From assembly GCA_028671895.1 (NCBI GenBank), contig JAPMAC010000197.1, forward strand, positions 4,097,001-4,161,000: DNA of 64,000 nt, given 5' to 3'. The notes beneath the pieces are model-generated. The model had not been told where the DNA came from, searched no databases, and worked only from the letters and a program-made list of their open reading frames with translations. Source of the DNA: Oenanthe sinensis. Taxonomy: Eukaryota; Streptophyta; Magnoliopsida; Apiales; Apiaceae. This document shows, one piece after another, positions 1 to 10,921 of the stretch (positions are counted from its first letter, which is position 1; the number at the start of each line of letters is the position of its first letter). The translations under genes and the position numbers were made by a program.

Positions 1-1
1 C

Positions 2-3000
2 TCTAATCTTCCAAGGAAGATCTACAAGAATCACCTGCCAAAAGAATGGAATCTGTTATTCAACATCCTATCTCATGGCTTTGCACCAAAGACGGGTGGA
101 TTCCATGGCATCACTCAATTCAACAAGGTGATAGGATATGCAGTGGCAACAGGCACCAGAATTAACTTCGGCAAGTTGATCATGGCTGAGATCTTGAAGA
201 ATCAGGCCAAAATGGAGAACTTCTGCCTGTATCCAAGATTCTTGCAGCTAGTGTTGAATGAAGTTCTTGAAGCTGATCAACTTCGGATGTTTCAGAACAG
301 TCAAATGGATGAATCACCCTCTCTACAGCTAAGGGCATTGGTGTTGCTCAATACTGAGACTGATTATCCCAACAGGTATGCTCCTGCACCTATGACTGAG
401 CCCATCAGGGATTTTATTGCTCTTCTTAGACAGGAAAGTGAAGAAGATCAAGAAGAAGAAGCAGCAATCTCTGACGAGGAAAGAGAAGCTGAAACTTCAA
501 GTGGTTCTGGAAGCTCAGCAGTAATGGAAGAAGAAGAAGAATCAGGCTCTGATAATGAAAATGAAGATATTGAAGAAGCTGATTCTGAAAATGAGCAAGA
601 ACCTGTTCCTGAAGAAGAACAAAGGAATTCCCCTAAAAATCCAACAGAGGAGATAGTGGTTGAGCCAGAAGTAGAAGAAGAACCTCAAGCTACAGATGTA
701 TACATCCCTAGCATGTCTGATGAAGGTATGGATGAAGGTTCACTTCTTTACTTTGACCTCTCTGCTTTTCTTTCAGATGAACATGTCACAATATCTCCAT
801 CTGTGCCTCAAACGGCAATGCACACACTAGAGCCCTCAGTGGCCATTGAAGCTGGCAATGAACTTGGCAACCCACCAGTTCTAACCAATGCCAGAGAATA
901 ACAAACAGATCCTTCATCACCTCCGACCAGAAAAAGATCACTTGAAATTGATGATAGGACTGTTTCTCAACCGGATCAGGACAATTTTCAAATATCCCCT
1001 ACAGCTCTGCCTTCTCAAAAACGTCGTAAAATGAATTTTAAGCCAAAGGCAACTGTGAGCCAGGAACCTGATTCTCCAATCTCTGAACACCTTCTTTTTC
1101 TTCGTAACCTCAATTCTGAAATTGATAAAATCTTGAAAGGTCCGGAAAGAGAAACAGAGGTTGCAACATCCGCTACGTCAGTAGCTTGTACTGTTTTGGT
1201 TGATCCAATTCAGACTCTGTCTTCACAGACAGTAGGGGGCATCACTGACTCTCACGAGCCATTCATTACATTGTCAAATGTGGTGACCCCCCTGGACTTA
1301 ACATCTCCAGATCCTATTAAGGATGTTTTCCCTCCCCAGGTGGGTGAAGTGGAAAGGCAACTCTCCCATAGAAGGGAAGAGGTCTCCATTCAAGGAGAAG
1401 CTGTGTCAACAGCACCACCACTTCAAGTGGAAATGCCTTCACAGGCTTCGTGGGGCATCACAGGCTCTTACTTGTCACATATTACATTGCCTGAGGTGGT
1501 GACCCCCCTGGAAATTCAACACACCCATAGAAGGGATGTGGACTCTATTAATAGAGTATCTGCTACTTCGGTAGTAGAACCTGTTCAGGGTGTCTTTGGA
1601 CAGGTAATGCCTTCAATGGCTTCAGCTGGCATCACTGATTCTTTTATATTGCCAATCATTACAGAATCAATAGTGGTGACCACACTGGGTCTAAACTCCC
1701 CAGTTCCTGAAAAAGGAGTTCTCCCCACCCACAGTGGTCAGGCGGAGAGGCAACCTACCCATAGAAGGGATAGGGATTTTCTTGCAGGTATTGAAGATAT
1801 GGATGCTATAATGAGTGAAACATTTAACCTAAGTGATCTTCAATTCCCTGACCCCGAACAGCCAAGTGTGAGTGTTGAGGGTCGTGCTCAAACAGTTCCA
1901 GTGAGGAGTGAGACACCCACTGACCAAATATTCACCCCACACAATACACACACTGCACATAGCCAAAGGATTCTAAATCTGGAGGCCCAGGTTACTGAAA
2001 TTCATCATTCTTTAAGCAAAATCTTGGAAGTGCAAGAGCAGCAGCGATCTGAAATGAAAGAACTCAAAGATCTAGCTCAACAGCTGCTGGCTCAGAAGGC
2101 TCCTGTCTTTACTCAATCAACTCCAACAGCTCAGATTACTCCGATCAGAAGGGAGGATAACCCAACTGAGGGGGAGAGATTAGCACAAGAAAAAGATGTT
2201 GGAGCTGCAATGATAATGGAATATACAGCTCAGGGGGAGATGGATTTCTTCTATAGGCCTGGAGCGAGGCAACTTGAAGAAGGAGAAATCTTTGAACCCT
2301 ATGTGCCAATGGATATTCCTACTGAAGCTGAGATAGAGAAGACTGTACAGGCTGAAGGGATAGACGTCGAAGAGGAGTTTGCTGAAGAATATGCCTTCGA
2401 TAATGACTGTCTTCTAGTTGGTGTGGATGAAGTCATTACGAGAGGTGTATCCGAAGCTCAGGACTTAGTAAAGAGAAAATGGAAGAGAGTGCAGCAAGCA
2501 ATTGAAAGGAGGAACAGGGTGAAGGACATAGAAGCAAAAGTAGGTCCTGATTGGGATGAAGCAAGGAACTTGCTCAAGAAGAAGGAGCTATCCCTTTCTA
2601 ATAAGAAAGACAGAGAAGTCCTTGATCTCTTCAGAACCATGAAGGTCAAATTTGAAGATGTTCATGAATTCTACTCCATGCTGTCCGAGGAAATTTCAAG
2701 TGTGTCAGTCAGTGCACTTAAAAATGGCTGGAAGATGCACATAAATACAACATCACTGGGGTCGAGGGTTCTGTCGACAAAGAGCTTTGAAAAGATGAAT
2801 ATAGTGGAGCTGTATGTGCTGAAGAGGAAAGTCATCTTTGGAGGGCACAAAACAAATGAGATACTGAGAGACATGATTGAAAAGAAGATAATGGAGATCG
2901 GTGTTGAAGCATTTGAAAAGCCTCCAGTTGTCAAGTACTACAAAGCAACAACTCTTCACAACTTAACTTTGTCAGACGAGTGTTTGGACTCAAGCCATCT

Positions 3001-3721
3001 CTTGTTCATGCAGTATGTAGAGGGAAAACTCAGGAGTAAGAAGAACAGAACTGCAGAAGACCTTAATGCTGCTGAGTTGATCTATGCATTCAGGCTGAAC
3101 AGAGCAATTCAAACTTCAGGAAGATATCTTTTGGAGACGTCCAGATACTACCAAGATCCAGTGTTTGTTAGAAAAGATGACGGCACAGAAGTACTCGAAT
3201 CCATCCCAGATTCTGAACCTTGCACTCACACTGATTCAAATGGAATAAAATTCTTACTACTCAAGAAGGATGGTGTGATCAGAAGGAAAGAATTATCAAA
3301 GCTCAAAAGAAACAACTCTGAGGTTATTCGAAAAGTCTTCTCAAGGGTAAAAAGATCCACTGTCAAATCAGACAAGAAGGCTTTGAGGATGATTGAAGAT
3401 ACACTAAGGGAGAAACTGGCAGAAGAGTCAATGCACGACACTGACAGAGTAAAAGGTTTTCCGAAAAGGATAACAGTGTTCGTGTTTACAAAGAGACAAT
3501 CTTTGGCCTTCGAGTCAATCTCCAAAATGAATTCAACGGCGTTTCTGACTGAGATTTTAAAGAAGCTAGAAGATCCACCTCCAGTTAACACTCTTGAAGT
3601 AGAAGCAAGAGATTTGGTGAAGGCAAGGTTAGAGCAAAAAGAAGAAGAGCTGAGGAAGCATTATTCCGAAACAAGGTCTAAGCAAAAGCAAGACACAGTA
3701 CAAAGAAGCAGAAGACCATAG
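2..3721 (+). CDS. Sire-A ORF3 ('env-like' third reading frame of a Sirevirus-type copia element), 5' end off the window
   Basis: The frame is open from the left window edge and runs to a stop at 3719-3721, with a single in-frame TAA at 899-901; the codons between 902 and 1031 continue the same frame. The N-terminal part carries the segment conserved in ORF3 proteins downstream of pol in Maximus/Sirevirus elements (KEWNLLF, GFHGIT, GTRINFGKLIMAEIL, YPRFLQLVLNE). It is followed by a very acidic Glu/Asp/Ser stretch (about 430-700), a basic KRR patch near 1021, three imperfect repeats built on GIT...VVTP...HRR (about 1225-1775), a likely coiled coil (about 1960-2100) and a Lys/Glu-rich C-terminal half. 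I see no signal peptide or membrane segment, so 'envelope' is a name by position only. Function is unknown in the family. Gag and pol must lie left of the window. The long open frame with one stop suggests a fairly young copy. Confidence 0.82.
1225..1775 (+). repeat. Three imperfect tandem modules inside Sire-A ORF3
   Basis: Three successive segments (about 1225-1380, 1435-1545, 1609-1775) share the order GIT(D/G)S, an Ile/Leu-Thr stretch, VVT(P/T)L and a final HRR. Units 1 and 3 also share S(P)xPxK and (V/A)ERQ. The ORF3 of Sire-D keeps degenerate versions (about 34320-34390 and 34545-34700), so the duplication predates their split. Confidence 0.7.
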
Positions 3722-3912
3722 AATTATTTGTTCAGGCTAAAGGAACAAACTTCTTTTGTACACAAAGAAATCTGGAAATGTAATATCTAATCCAGAATGT
3801 AATTAATATTATTCACTGTCTTTCTGTACGTTACTCTTTCTTGTAAGTATCAGTTGAGTTATCCTCTCACAGGATTTGCTTGTCGATCTCTCTCAAACAA
3901 ATAGGGGGAGAT
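3722..3912 (+). other. Sire-A 3' untranslated region with polypurine tract
   Basis: Non-coding stretch between the ORF3 stop and the 3' LTR. It ends in the purine-rich tract AAATAGGGGGAGAT (3899-3912), directly followed by the LTR 5' TG. It shares GAGGAACAAAC- and AAATCTGGAA-like blocks with the equivalent region of Sire-D (about 42400-42583) and, reversed, of Sire-H (50705-50939). Confidence 0.75.
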
Positions 3913-5217
3913 TGTAAAGCATAATGTAACGTAGTATGTAATAGTGATAACGATAACTCAACTAAGAAACAAAGACAGATAAATAATACTAACATGCAGC
4001 ACAGAAATTCAGAAGGACATAATCAAGAAGATAATACATTCATCATTGCTGAGCTTTCAAGACAGAAGAATTACTGAACGTCAGTGAGAGAAGTTCATTA
4101 ATATGTTCAAGCCTCAGTGACAAATAAGAGTTCAGAAGACTTCATTCTAAAGACAGAGCAGTGATCCATGTATAATTGTCAAATGGTTTCAGTGATCAGA
4201 AGCAATGCAAAAGTCCAGGGTTAGTCAGCTGAAACAGAACAGAGATTAAGGGAATTCATTCTGTGTTAGTCGTTTGTGAACCAGACCAGTGCACTAAGCG
4301 TCAGCACAACAAGAAAAGAATTATCTTAATTAATCAAGAGAAAATCAGTTGATCAAGCCAAGCCAGAAGAGTAAAATCCAAATGGTAATTAATTCAAGAA
4401 TTCAAGATAAATATGCTAAGGAAGGAATTACTACAATTGGTGGTTTTATTCTTGAAGCTGTGAAGAGGTGCAGTCTACATTTCAAGGTGCAACAATTTTG
4501 TCAAGTGAAGGCACACGAAATGGTGTCTAAGTCATGAGTGGCGCCTATACAGGGTAACCACTGTATAAGCGCAACTCAAAGTCTAACAGGTACACATACA
4601 GTTCAAGGCACATAGTCCAAGGCGTGAGTGGCGCCTGTACAGGGAAGACACTGTACAGGCGCAACACAACTTCTAGGCGCAACTCAGCTGCTCTAAAATT
4701 TCCAAGGCAAAGATAGTGTATGAGTGGCGCCTACACAGTGCAACAAGAGTGTAAGCGCAACTCACATACTCGGCGCAACTCAAGACTTCAGCCTCAACAA
4801 GCCTCAAGTGGCGCCTCTACACCATTACCACTGTGTAGGCGCCACTCAGGACTTAAGCAATTGTGGAATTAAATTCCAAGAAGACTGCAAATATATATGG
4901 GTTCAAATCAATTGTTTTAAGAAGTAATCATCTTCAAGCATTCAACACACACAGCGGAGAAGCTCCATTAAAGCTAGACATTTATTTCTCCCAACTGTAT
5001 TTGTTGGAATATTGTTTTGAACCCACTGCAGCTAATCATTTGATTAGATTTGTAGCACCACAGGGATTTAATAATAACTTGTTATTTCCCAGCTTTGTGT
5101 TTTATTATCTGTCAAGTTTATTTCTTTAAAAACACAAACACTTCCGCAAGTAAACTGAAAATTACTACAACATCATATTCAACCCCCCCCCCTTCTATGA
5201 TGATATTGGACCTAACA
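3913..5217 (+). mobile_element. Sire-A 3' LTR (1305 bp)
   Basis: It begins TGTAAAGC right after the polypurine tract and ends in a C-rich run followed by GGACCTAACA, the same 3' end design as the other Sirevirus LTRs here. Right of it the sequence switches abruptly to the reverse transcriptase of another copia family, so this is the outer border of an insertion. The bases that would be the target duplication are GTTAG (5218-5222); the left partner is outside the window. It contains the block shared with three other LTRs (about 4265-4310) and a cluster of GC-rich hairpins (4536-4847). Confidence 0.88.
4536..4847 (+). repeat. Four GC-rich hairpin repeats in the Sire-A LTR
   Basis: Four copies of about 42 nt (4536-4577, 4626-4667, 4722-4763, 4806-4847) with arms GAGTGGCGCCT and (A)GGCGC(A/C)ACTC around a short centre. 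In copies 1, 2 and 4 the inner bases also pair (for example CTGTACAG opposite CTGTACAG in copy 2), giving stems of roughly 15-18 bp. Extra half-sites lie between copies. Sirevirus LTRs are known to carry repeated CG-rich palindromes, and this cluster fits that description. Confidence 0.85.
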
Positions 5218-6124
5218 GTTAGTGAGAGCCATGTGGCATTCCTAGTATTATATGTTAATGATATATTACTAATAAGGAATGACATTTCTTCTCTACAGAC
5301 TGTGACGACTTGGTTGAGAAATAATTTCTCAATGAAAGACTTAGGCGATGCGACCTATATATTAGGGATCAGGATCTATGAAGATAGATCAAGGAGATTG
5401 ATCGGCCTAAGTCAGAGTACATACATTGACAAAGTTTTACATCGATTTGGAATGCAAGAGGCTAAAAGGGGATTTGTCCCAAAGTCTCATGAGATATTGA
5501 TCTCGAAAGAAAATAGTCCTAAATCATTGGATGATAAGGACCGTATGAGTAAAGTTCCATATGCATCAGCAATTAGTTCTATAATGTATGCAATGATATG
5601 TACTCATCTTGATGTCTCGTATGCTTTAAGCATGACGAGTAGATACCAGTCTAATCCAGGTGAAGGTCACTCGACGGCAGTCAAGAATATTCTTAAGTAC
5701 TTGAAGAGGACTAAAGATCAATTCTTGATATATGGAGGAGATGATAAGCTGATTGTAAAAGGTTACATCGATGCTAGTTTCTAGAAAGACAACAATCATT
5801 TAGTGTTTCTGTCTGACTTTGTGTTTTATCTATTTAAATTGAGATGTTGTATGCTGGAATGGTTCACAGTAGAGACATTTGTTGATTCTCAATAGTGCTC
5901 GAGTATATTGATGCTTGTGAAGCAGCCAAGGAGGCTGTTTGGCCATGTACTTAGGAGATATGACCTAATTAATGAGATTAATGACCAAGGAGATATACAT
6001 ATATGTAAAGTGCATACTAATAATAATATTGTAGACCTATTGACACAGGCTTTGTCGCAGCAGAAGCACAAAAGTCACAGAGTATTGGATACTTGGGTAA
6101 TTGGCTCTAGTGCAAGTGAGAGAT
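5218..6124 (+). pseudogene. Copia-K pol fragment: C-terminal reverse transcriptase and RNase H
   Basis: Coding remains of a Ty1/copia polyprotein from a lineage different from the Sireviruses. The RT region reads LYVNDILLI, then KDLGDATYILGI, GLSQSTYIDKVL and YASAISSIMYAM, all standard copia landmarks. The catalytic YVDD is YVND here, so one metal-binding Asp is lost. The frame stops near 5782. After that the RNase H part is recognisable only in pieces (EAAKEAVW near 5920; KVHTNNNIVDLLTQAL near 6010-6055) in shifted frames. The 5' part of the element is missing because Sire-A is inserted here; it should lie left of the window. A polypurine tract just before 6125 leads into its LTR. Confidence 0.85.
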
Positions 6125-7669
6125 TTTTAGTAATTGTGCCCTAGAGACAATTACTTTTATATTTTAAGAAAAATATTTTATTATTAAGGATTATGTTTTA
6201 TTGATCATTATTTATTTATTATATTTTATTTACTGCATAATAAATTGAAATCATAATAAATGTCCTTGGAATTTTGATACGTATTATATATCTTTAAGTA
6301 TGTGACTTAAAAATGAGATTATATGAATAGTATCTTATTCCTAAAATTTCCTAGTCGTGTATTATTATTTAAGGACAATAATAATTCAATAAGACTAGTA
6401 TGTTTCTTGAAAGATGACCACATCTCATTGGTCATATGTATGGTGATACTAAAGTGAATAACATAAGTGCATGTCTTAATGAATGACACTTGAATGACCC
6501 ACCGTGAGATTCTACATGTTAATAAGTGTCATAAAAAATTCTCACTTTGATAATGATGTAATGATCCTCTGACTTGAAATCATTATAATTTTATACGAGA
6601 ATTAATATATTTTGATTACACTAAAAGTTACCTTTAATCGGGTGATGATAAAGGTAGACATTGGGTATACTATAAATCGTATGAGAAATATGAATGATAG
6701 ATAAAGGATTTAACCTTCCTATTTAGGAGTGATATTATTGGCCTCTTGATTGCGTGAGACTATAAAATGCATGGTCGTGCTCAAATGTTGATTTGTTTAA
6801 TAGTCTACTCATTGATCAAGGAAACCCATATTAAACATTGAAGAGGATGACACGATACATGCCTCGAGTTTGATCTATAATATAAGGTTAAAGGGATTAT
6901 ATTACATAGAACATTATTCACGAAAGACTTAATCAAATCACTAATTTTTATTATTATTACTTGGGTTGCAATGATGTATTACTAGATGCCGCTCATTGTT
7001 TACAATTTTAATTAGATATTAAAATTATTGCCAACGTAATAATAATCTACATGGTCACACACAAATAATGCTTGAAAAAGAAATAATTTAAATTATGAAT
7101 TTAAATCAAATAAGTAATTTATTTTATTTATGATATTAATTATGTATGACTTAATTCATTATAGAAATAGAATAAATGAATTACTTAAACTAATTCCAAA
7201 ATTAGAATTTGATTAATTAAATGAGACTTAATTAAATAATTTAGAATTTTGGATTAGTATTAATTATAATTAGAAAATTTATCCATCTCTCTATATAATC
7301 TCTTTATGGGCTGATTTAATTAAATAATACACATATTTTTCTAAAACCCTAGCCGTTTTGAGAAAAGAGGAAAATAGAAAGAGAGAAATAATTTTCGGGT
7401 GCTAGTACACATCAATATTTCATGAAAAATGTTCGTGTGGATACCGTAGAGCGTAGATCACGTGAGCGGGATACATGGTGATTAAACAAGCTTTGAACCT
7501 TCGTTAATCTTCCATTGATGAACTGTTAAAGCTTTTTAAGGTATTTGTTCTTATTCTCCGAATTAAATCTTTTGTTTTCGCATGGATCATGTGGAGGGTT
7601 TCGATTTATATTACGTTTTGTATTTAATTTTCGCGTTTTCTCATTGCGTTTGTGCCTCGAAACCCTTCA
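6125..7669 (+). mobile_element. Copia-K 3' LTR
   Basis: It starts after the purine-rich AAGTGAGAGAT with TTTTAGTAATTGTGCCCTAG (original TG probably mutated to TT) and ends near CTCGAAACCCTTCA, where sequence from a reversed gypsy element starts. Long and AT-rich, about 1.55 kb. Both ends are set by family-like terminal motifs and by the switch in content; the partner LTR is not in the window, so the ends may be off by a few bases. Confidence 0.65.
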
Positions 7670-8690
7670 TGAATATCTTATTAACCAAACTTTGGTAGGT
7701 GGCTCCTGCATTTTTTCTTCAATGGATGCTATGACAAGGGGATCATCATGGGGGAACTTTACCCCTTCTAGGTCTAAGTCATCAAAAGATATGATTACTT
7801 CTGTTCTGGCATGTTTAGGTGCCTCTCCTATGACTTGCATAACTTCTCTAGCATATGATTTCCTTGAGTTTCTTGAATACCCTGAAGCGGTAGGTCCTCG
7901 AAAAATCATGTTAATAACAGGCCCTCTAGGCTGATGTTTCCTATCTCCATTATCATTGTTTTTCCCATTATTGTCGTGCCTATCATGGCTTCCATATTTG
8001 GTGAACTTAGAAAGTTTTCCTCTCCTGATGAGGAACTCGATTTCATCCTTCAGTTGTCGGCAATCATCTGTGTCATGCCTGATATCTTTATGGAACCGAC
8101 AGAACGTATTCTTGTTTCTTTTATCAGGATCCGACTTGAGAGGTTTAGGCCATCGCAAATCTTAATCTCTCTCGATATCCATCAGGATTTAGCTTCGAGG
8201 CGTATTCAGCCTTGCATACTCTGCAAACCTTGGCCCCAAGTTATTCTTCTTAGGAGGGGATTCAGAATCCTTATCTGTCTTAGAATACTTGTCATGGGCA
8301 TCGTACTCCTGATCCCCTTTTCTCTTCTTATTGTTGTTACTCCCATTAGTCGCCATTGACATGGTGGTTTTCTTCATGCTTTCTTCTTCCTTGATATACT
8401 TCACAACCCTATCTTGAAGGAGAAGCATGTTCTCTGGGGGATGCTTAGTTAATGACATTTTAAAGTAAAGATCCATCGCCCCCCTATTGTAAGGCTATCA
8501 TAGCTATTTTTTTGTCCAAATTCAGGACTTTCAAGGCTTTCTTTGTAAAATTGTTAAGTAGTCCCTCAAGGATTCGTTCTTTCCTTGTTCCAGATTCTTG
8601 AAAGAAGTTAAACTTTTTTCGTGCACTCTTCCGCTTATGAACTGGTTTATGAAGGCCTTGCTGAGTTCTTTATAATAATAATTTAAATTT
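7670..8690 (-). pseudogene. Ty3/gypsy gag fragment (Tat/Athila-like), reversed
   Basis: Read on the minus strand from about 8690, the sequence shows a retrotransposon gag: INQFISG, LTSFKNLEQGKNESLRDYL, then PPENMLLLQDRVVKYI, DQEYDAHDKY, FAEYARLN and, after a frameshift near 8160-8190, RWPKPL. A C-x2-H-x4-H-x4-C knuckle follows (CRFHKDIRHDTDDC) with QLKDEIEFLIRRGKL, the usual order in Tat-type elements. It breaks off at the position where the protease active site would begin, exactly at the Copia-K LTR border. The two pieces (8476-8189 and 8158-7667) are open but in different frames. A fragment only; no LTR seen. Confidence 0.8.
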
Positions 8691-9212
8691 TGTAATTATT
8701 CATATACTTTATTTGTATTTAAATAAATATAATATTTATGTATTTTATTTAGGGGTGTGTAGTTAGGGGATTGATATGACATGTGTTTTAGTCGGTAGAT
8801 TATTCTTAATATTTAATCAATTATTATATTTATGATATAATTTTTAATAAATATAACAACAATTAGATATAATTAAATATTGAACTGTTAGAATTTTTTT
8901 ACGATTCACCTAAGATAACCAAGATGACAAAAAGTTCTCTTATTTGGTTATAATAACATAATATAGATATTACTTACTTTTTAATTAGAATTTTTATTAT
9001 TATTTATTTTTTAGTTAGGTATCTAATTAGTAAATATTAATTAATTTTAATTATAAGTCTTATAAAAATAAAATTTATTAATATAAATTAACTTATTCTC
9101 TCATCAGAATAATTTTAATAAAACTAGATTCATAAGAAGATATCCAACCATTAGAGAAGTGCTTGTCACGGAGGAGAGAGAGACAAAGTTGACTGACCTG
9201 CGTGCATGGGAG
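8691..9212. other. AT-rich spacer, no gene seen
   Basis: Very AT-rich sequence between the gypsy fragment and the DNA transposon. No open frame with recognisable protein, no LTR ends and no clear repeat. From about 9130 the base composition becomes more balanced. Confidence 0.6.
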
Positions 9213-9215
9213 TAA

Positions 9216-10178
9216 GAGCATCCGCAGTGGTAATATGGTTTGTATGTCCGAATAGTACTGTTTTTGGACCCCACCGAAATGACAACAAGTTGAGATTGGG
9301 CGGCAGTAATAGTTGGCCAAGGCAGTCCAACGGGGAATGTCCACTTTCTTTTCTAATATTTACTTTTTCTATGTCCCACAAGTTCATTTACTTTTACATA
9401 TAATTAAGTTATATTATTTTGGTTAGTAAATATTTAAAACTAATAAAATACGATTTAATTTAACTTACATAAATTTAAAGATAATTTTTTTTCATAAACT
9501 CAAATAAATGACATAAAATTAAAAAAAATTGGCTATATGGGTAAGGATACATTTGAGAATTTTGAGTAAATGGAAATAAATTATTTGAAAATGGAAATAA
9601 AGGATTAGGAACTTGTGAATTGAAATTTCGATTTTGTGGGTTCAGAAATTGAGTATTTTCCATGTTAGCATTTTGAACAAATGGAAAATATGGATTTGGA
9701 TATTGAAATGAAAATTTTAAATTTGGTGCTTGAGGATTGGGGTTTGAATTTTGTGAATTTGGAGGTTGAGAATTATTGGGATTCATAATTTGGGAATAGA
9801 AAATCTGTTGAGAGAAAAAAAAATATGTTGCTCTTTAGAAAGATGAAGTATGAAATGAATCAAGCTGATTTACTATTTATAGAGGCTAAAAATGATAACG
9901 GGTATATAAATTTAACCGTTGTTATAACGACGACTACATTTATAATTTAAATCAAACGGTAACAGTTTACATGATAAAAGCTGATAAAAGAAAAAAGTAG
10001 GTGACAGCGTGCGTTTTGGAAGTTGTGCCAGTTCAATTGGCCAAGACCACTTTGGTGTCCACTGCCCTGTTTTGTAGCTGCTGTACAACGCATGTGCCCA
10101 CTATTTTTTTGCCCAAGTCCTCTTTACTCTTCCCAATGTGGGAAGTGGACAGCTAATTTTGCACCGCTGCGGATGCTC
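9216..10178. mobile_element. PIF/Harbinger-type non-autonomous DNA element with TAA target duplication
   Basis: Terminal inverted repeats GAGCATCCGCAGTGGT (left) and, read inward from the right, GAGCATCCGCAGCGGT differ by one base. They are flanked by TAA on both sides (9213-9215, 10179-10181), the 3-bp duplication typical of PIF/Harbinger. The element is 963 bp with no DDE transposase; its only coding trace is an Asn/Pro/Gln-rich ORF like the start of Harbinger ORF1 (9475-9786, minus strand). Confidence 0.87.
9475..9786 (-). pseudogene. Remnant of Harbinger ORF1 N-terminus
   Basis: A 103-codon frame starting MNPNNSQPPNSQNSNPNPQ and continuing as an Asn/Pro/Phe/Gln-rich low-complexity protein (repeats of NPxFPF, PNPQ). 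Plant Harbinger ORF1 proteins (Myb/SANT-like, often annotated as 'glutathione S-transferase T3-like' or NAM-associated) begin this way. The DNA-binding domain that should follow is absent; the last residues run into AT-rich sequence. It lies wholly inside the element with TAA duplications, consistent with an internally deleted autonomous copy. Confidence 0.6.
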
Positions 10179-10181
10179 TAA

Positions 10182-10921
10182 ATGAAAAAAGTTGACCAAA
10201 CCCACGGGCTGGCCAACTACTACTTGTGTGTATTTATTTTTAGATATTTTATATGTATTGTATGTCTCCTGCATTGCAATGGGCTGAGCAATAACGTTAG
10301 GTAATTTTTTTAATTATGTAATGCATTTAATTTACAAGTTAAGTTTTATTTTTAATCTTAATTTAACTTTTTTAATCATTTTATTAAAAATAAAAAAGTT
10401 ATATCAAAATTATATTAGTAATTAAATATAACATATAAATTGGTTAAAGATAATTAAATAGGCCCTACTTAAATTAGATTTGGTTTATCATTGGAGTTAG
10501 TTGGCCTCTTTTTAAAAGACCCATTAAAGTTAAAGTTAAAGTGGACTTGGGCGTCCACTTCACTTGCTCTGAGCTCGGTCATTGCTTCATTGGGCAGGCC
10601 CGACTGAGTTATAGTATTGTACATCAATTTAATAAAGCAAAATTACACCAGTTCTGACTGAGTTGTAGTACTTGAATTGTTAACCTTCAGGTAACTTTGG
10701 AGTGTTTTCGTGTAAACAATTTGATAATGGAAATTACAAACTGGGACAAAAAAATAATTATACTAATTATACCAACTTCCAGAAAATCACATAAATTAAC
10801 TAGAGGTCATAACTAGAACTCAACTATATGCTCATACTTTTCCTACTGCCATCTAGTAGCCACTTTGGTTTCAGTGATTCGGGTAGATGATTACAACCTT
10901 GCGAGTGGCAGTGTCGTCGAG
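10182..10921. other. Spacer and 3' flank of the kinase gene
   Basis: AT-rich intergenic sequence with no recognisable coding region. It should include the 3' untranslated region of the minus-strand kinase gene (upstream of 10922 on the plus strand). A short GC-richer patch near 10550-10600 has no clear identity. Confidence 0.5.

Noticed and set aside
2458..3591. Minus-strand open frames of 60-121 codons
   Set aside because: Shadows of the Sire-A ORF3 coding strand; composition rich in Ser/Phe/Leu as expected for antisense of Lys/Glu-rich codons.
5889..6144. Overlapping short frames near the end of Copia-K
   Set aside because: The plus-strand one is only the broken RNase H tail, already included in the pol fragment; the minus-strand one is its shadow.
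7545..8359. Plus-strand open frames of 129 and 141 codons
   Set aside because: Antisense to the reversed gypsy gag; no plant protein features.
9206..9403. Plus-strand frame overlapping the Harbinger left end
   Set aside because: Starts outside and runs across the terminal repeat; no protein similarity recognised.
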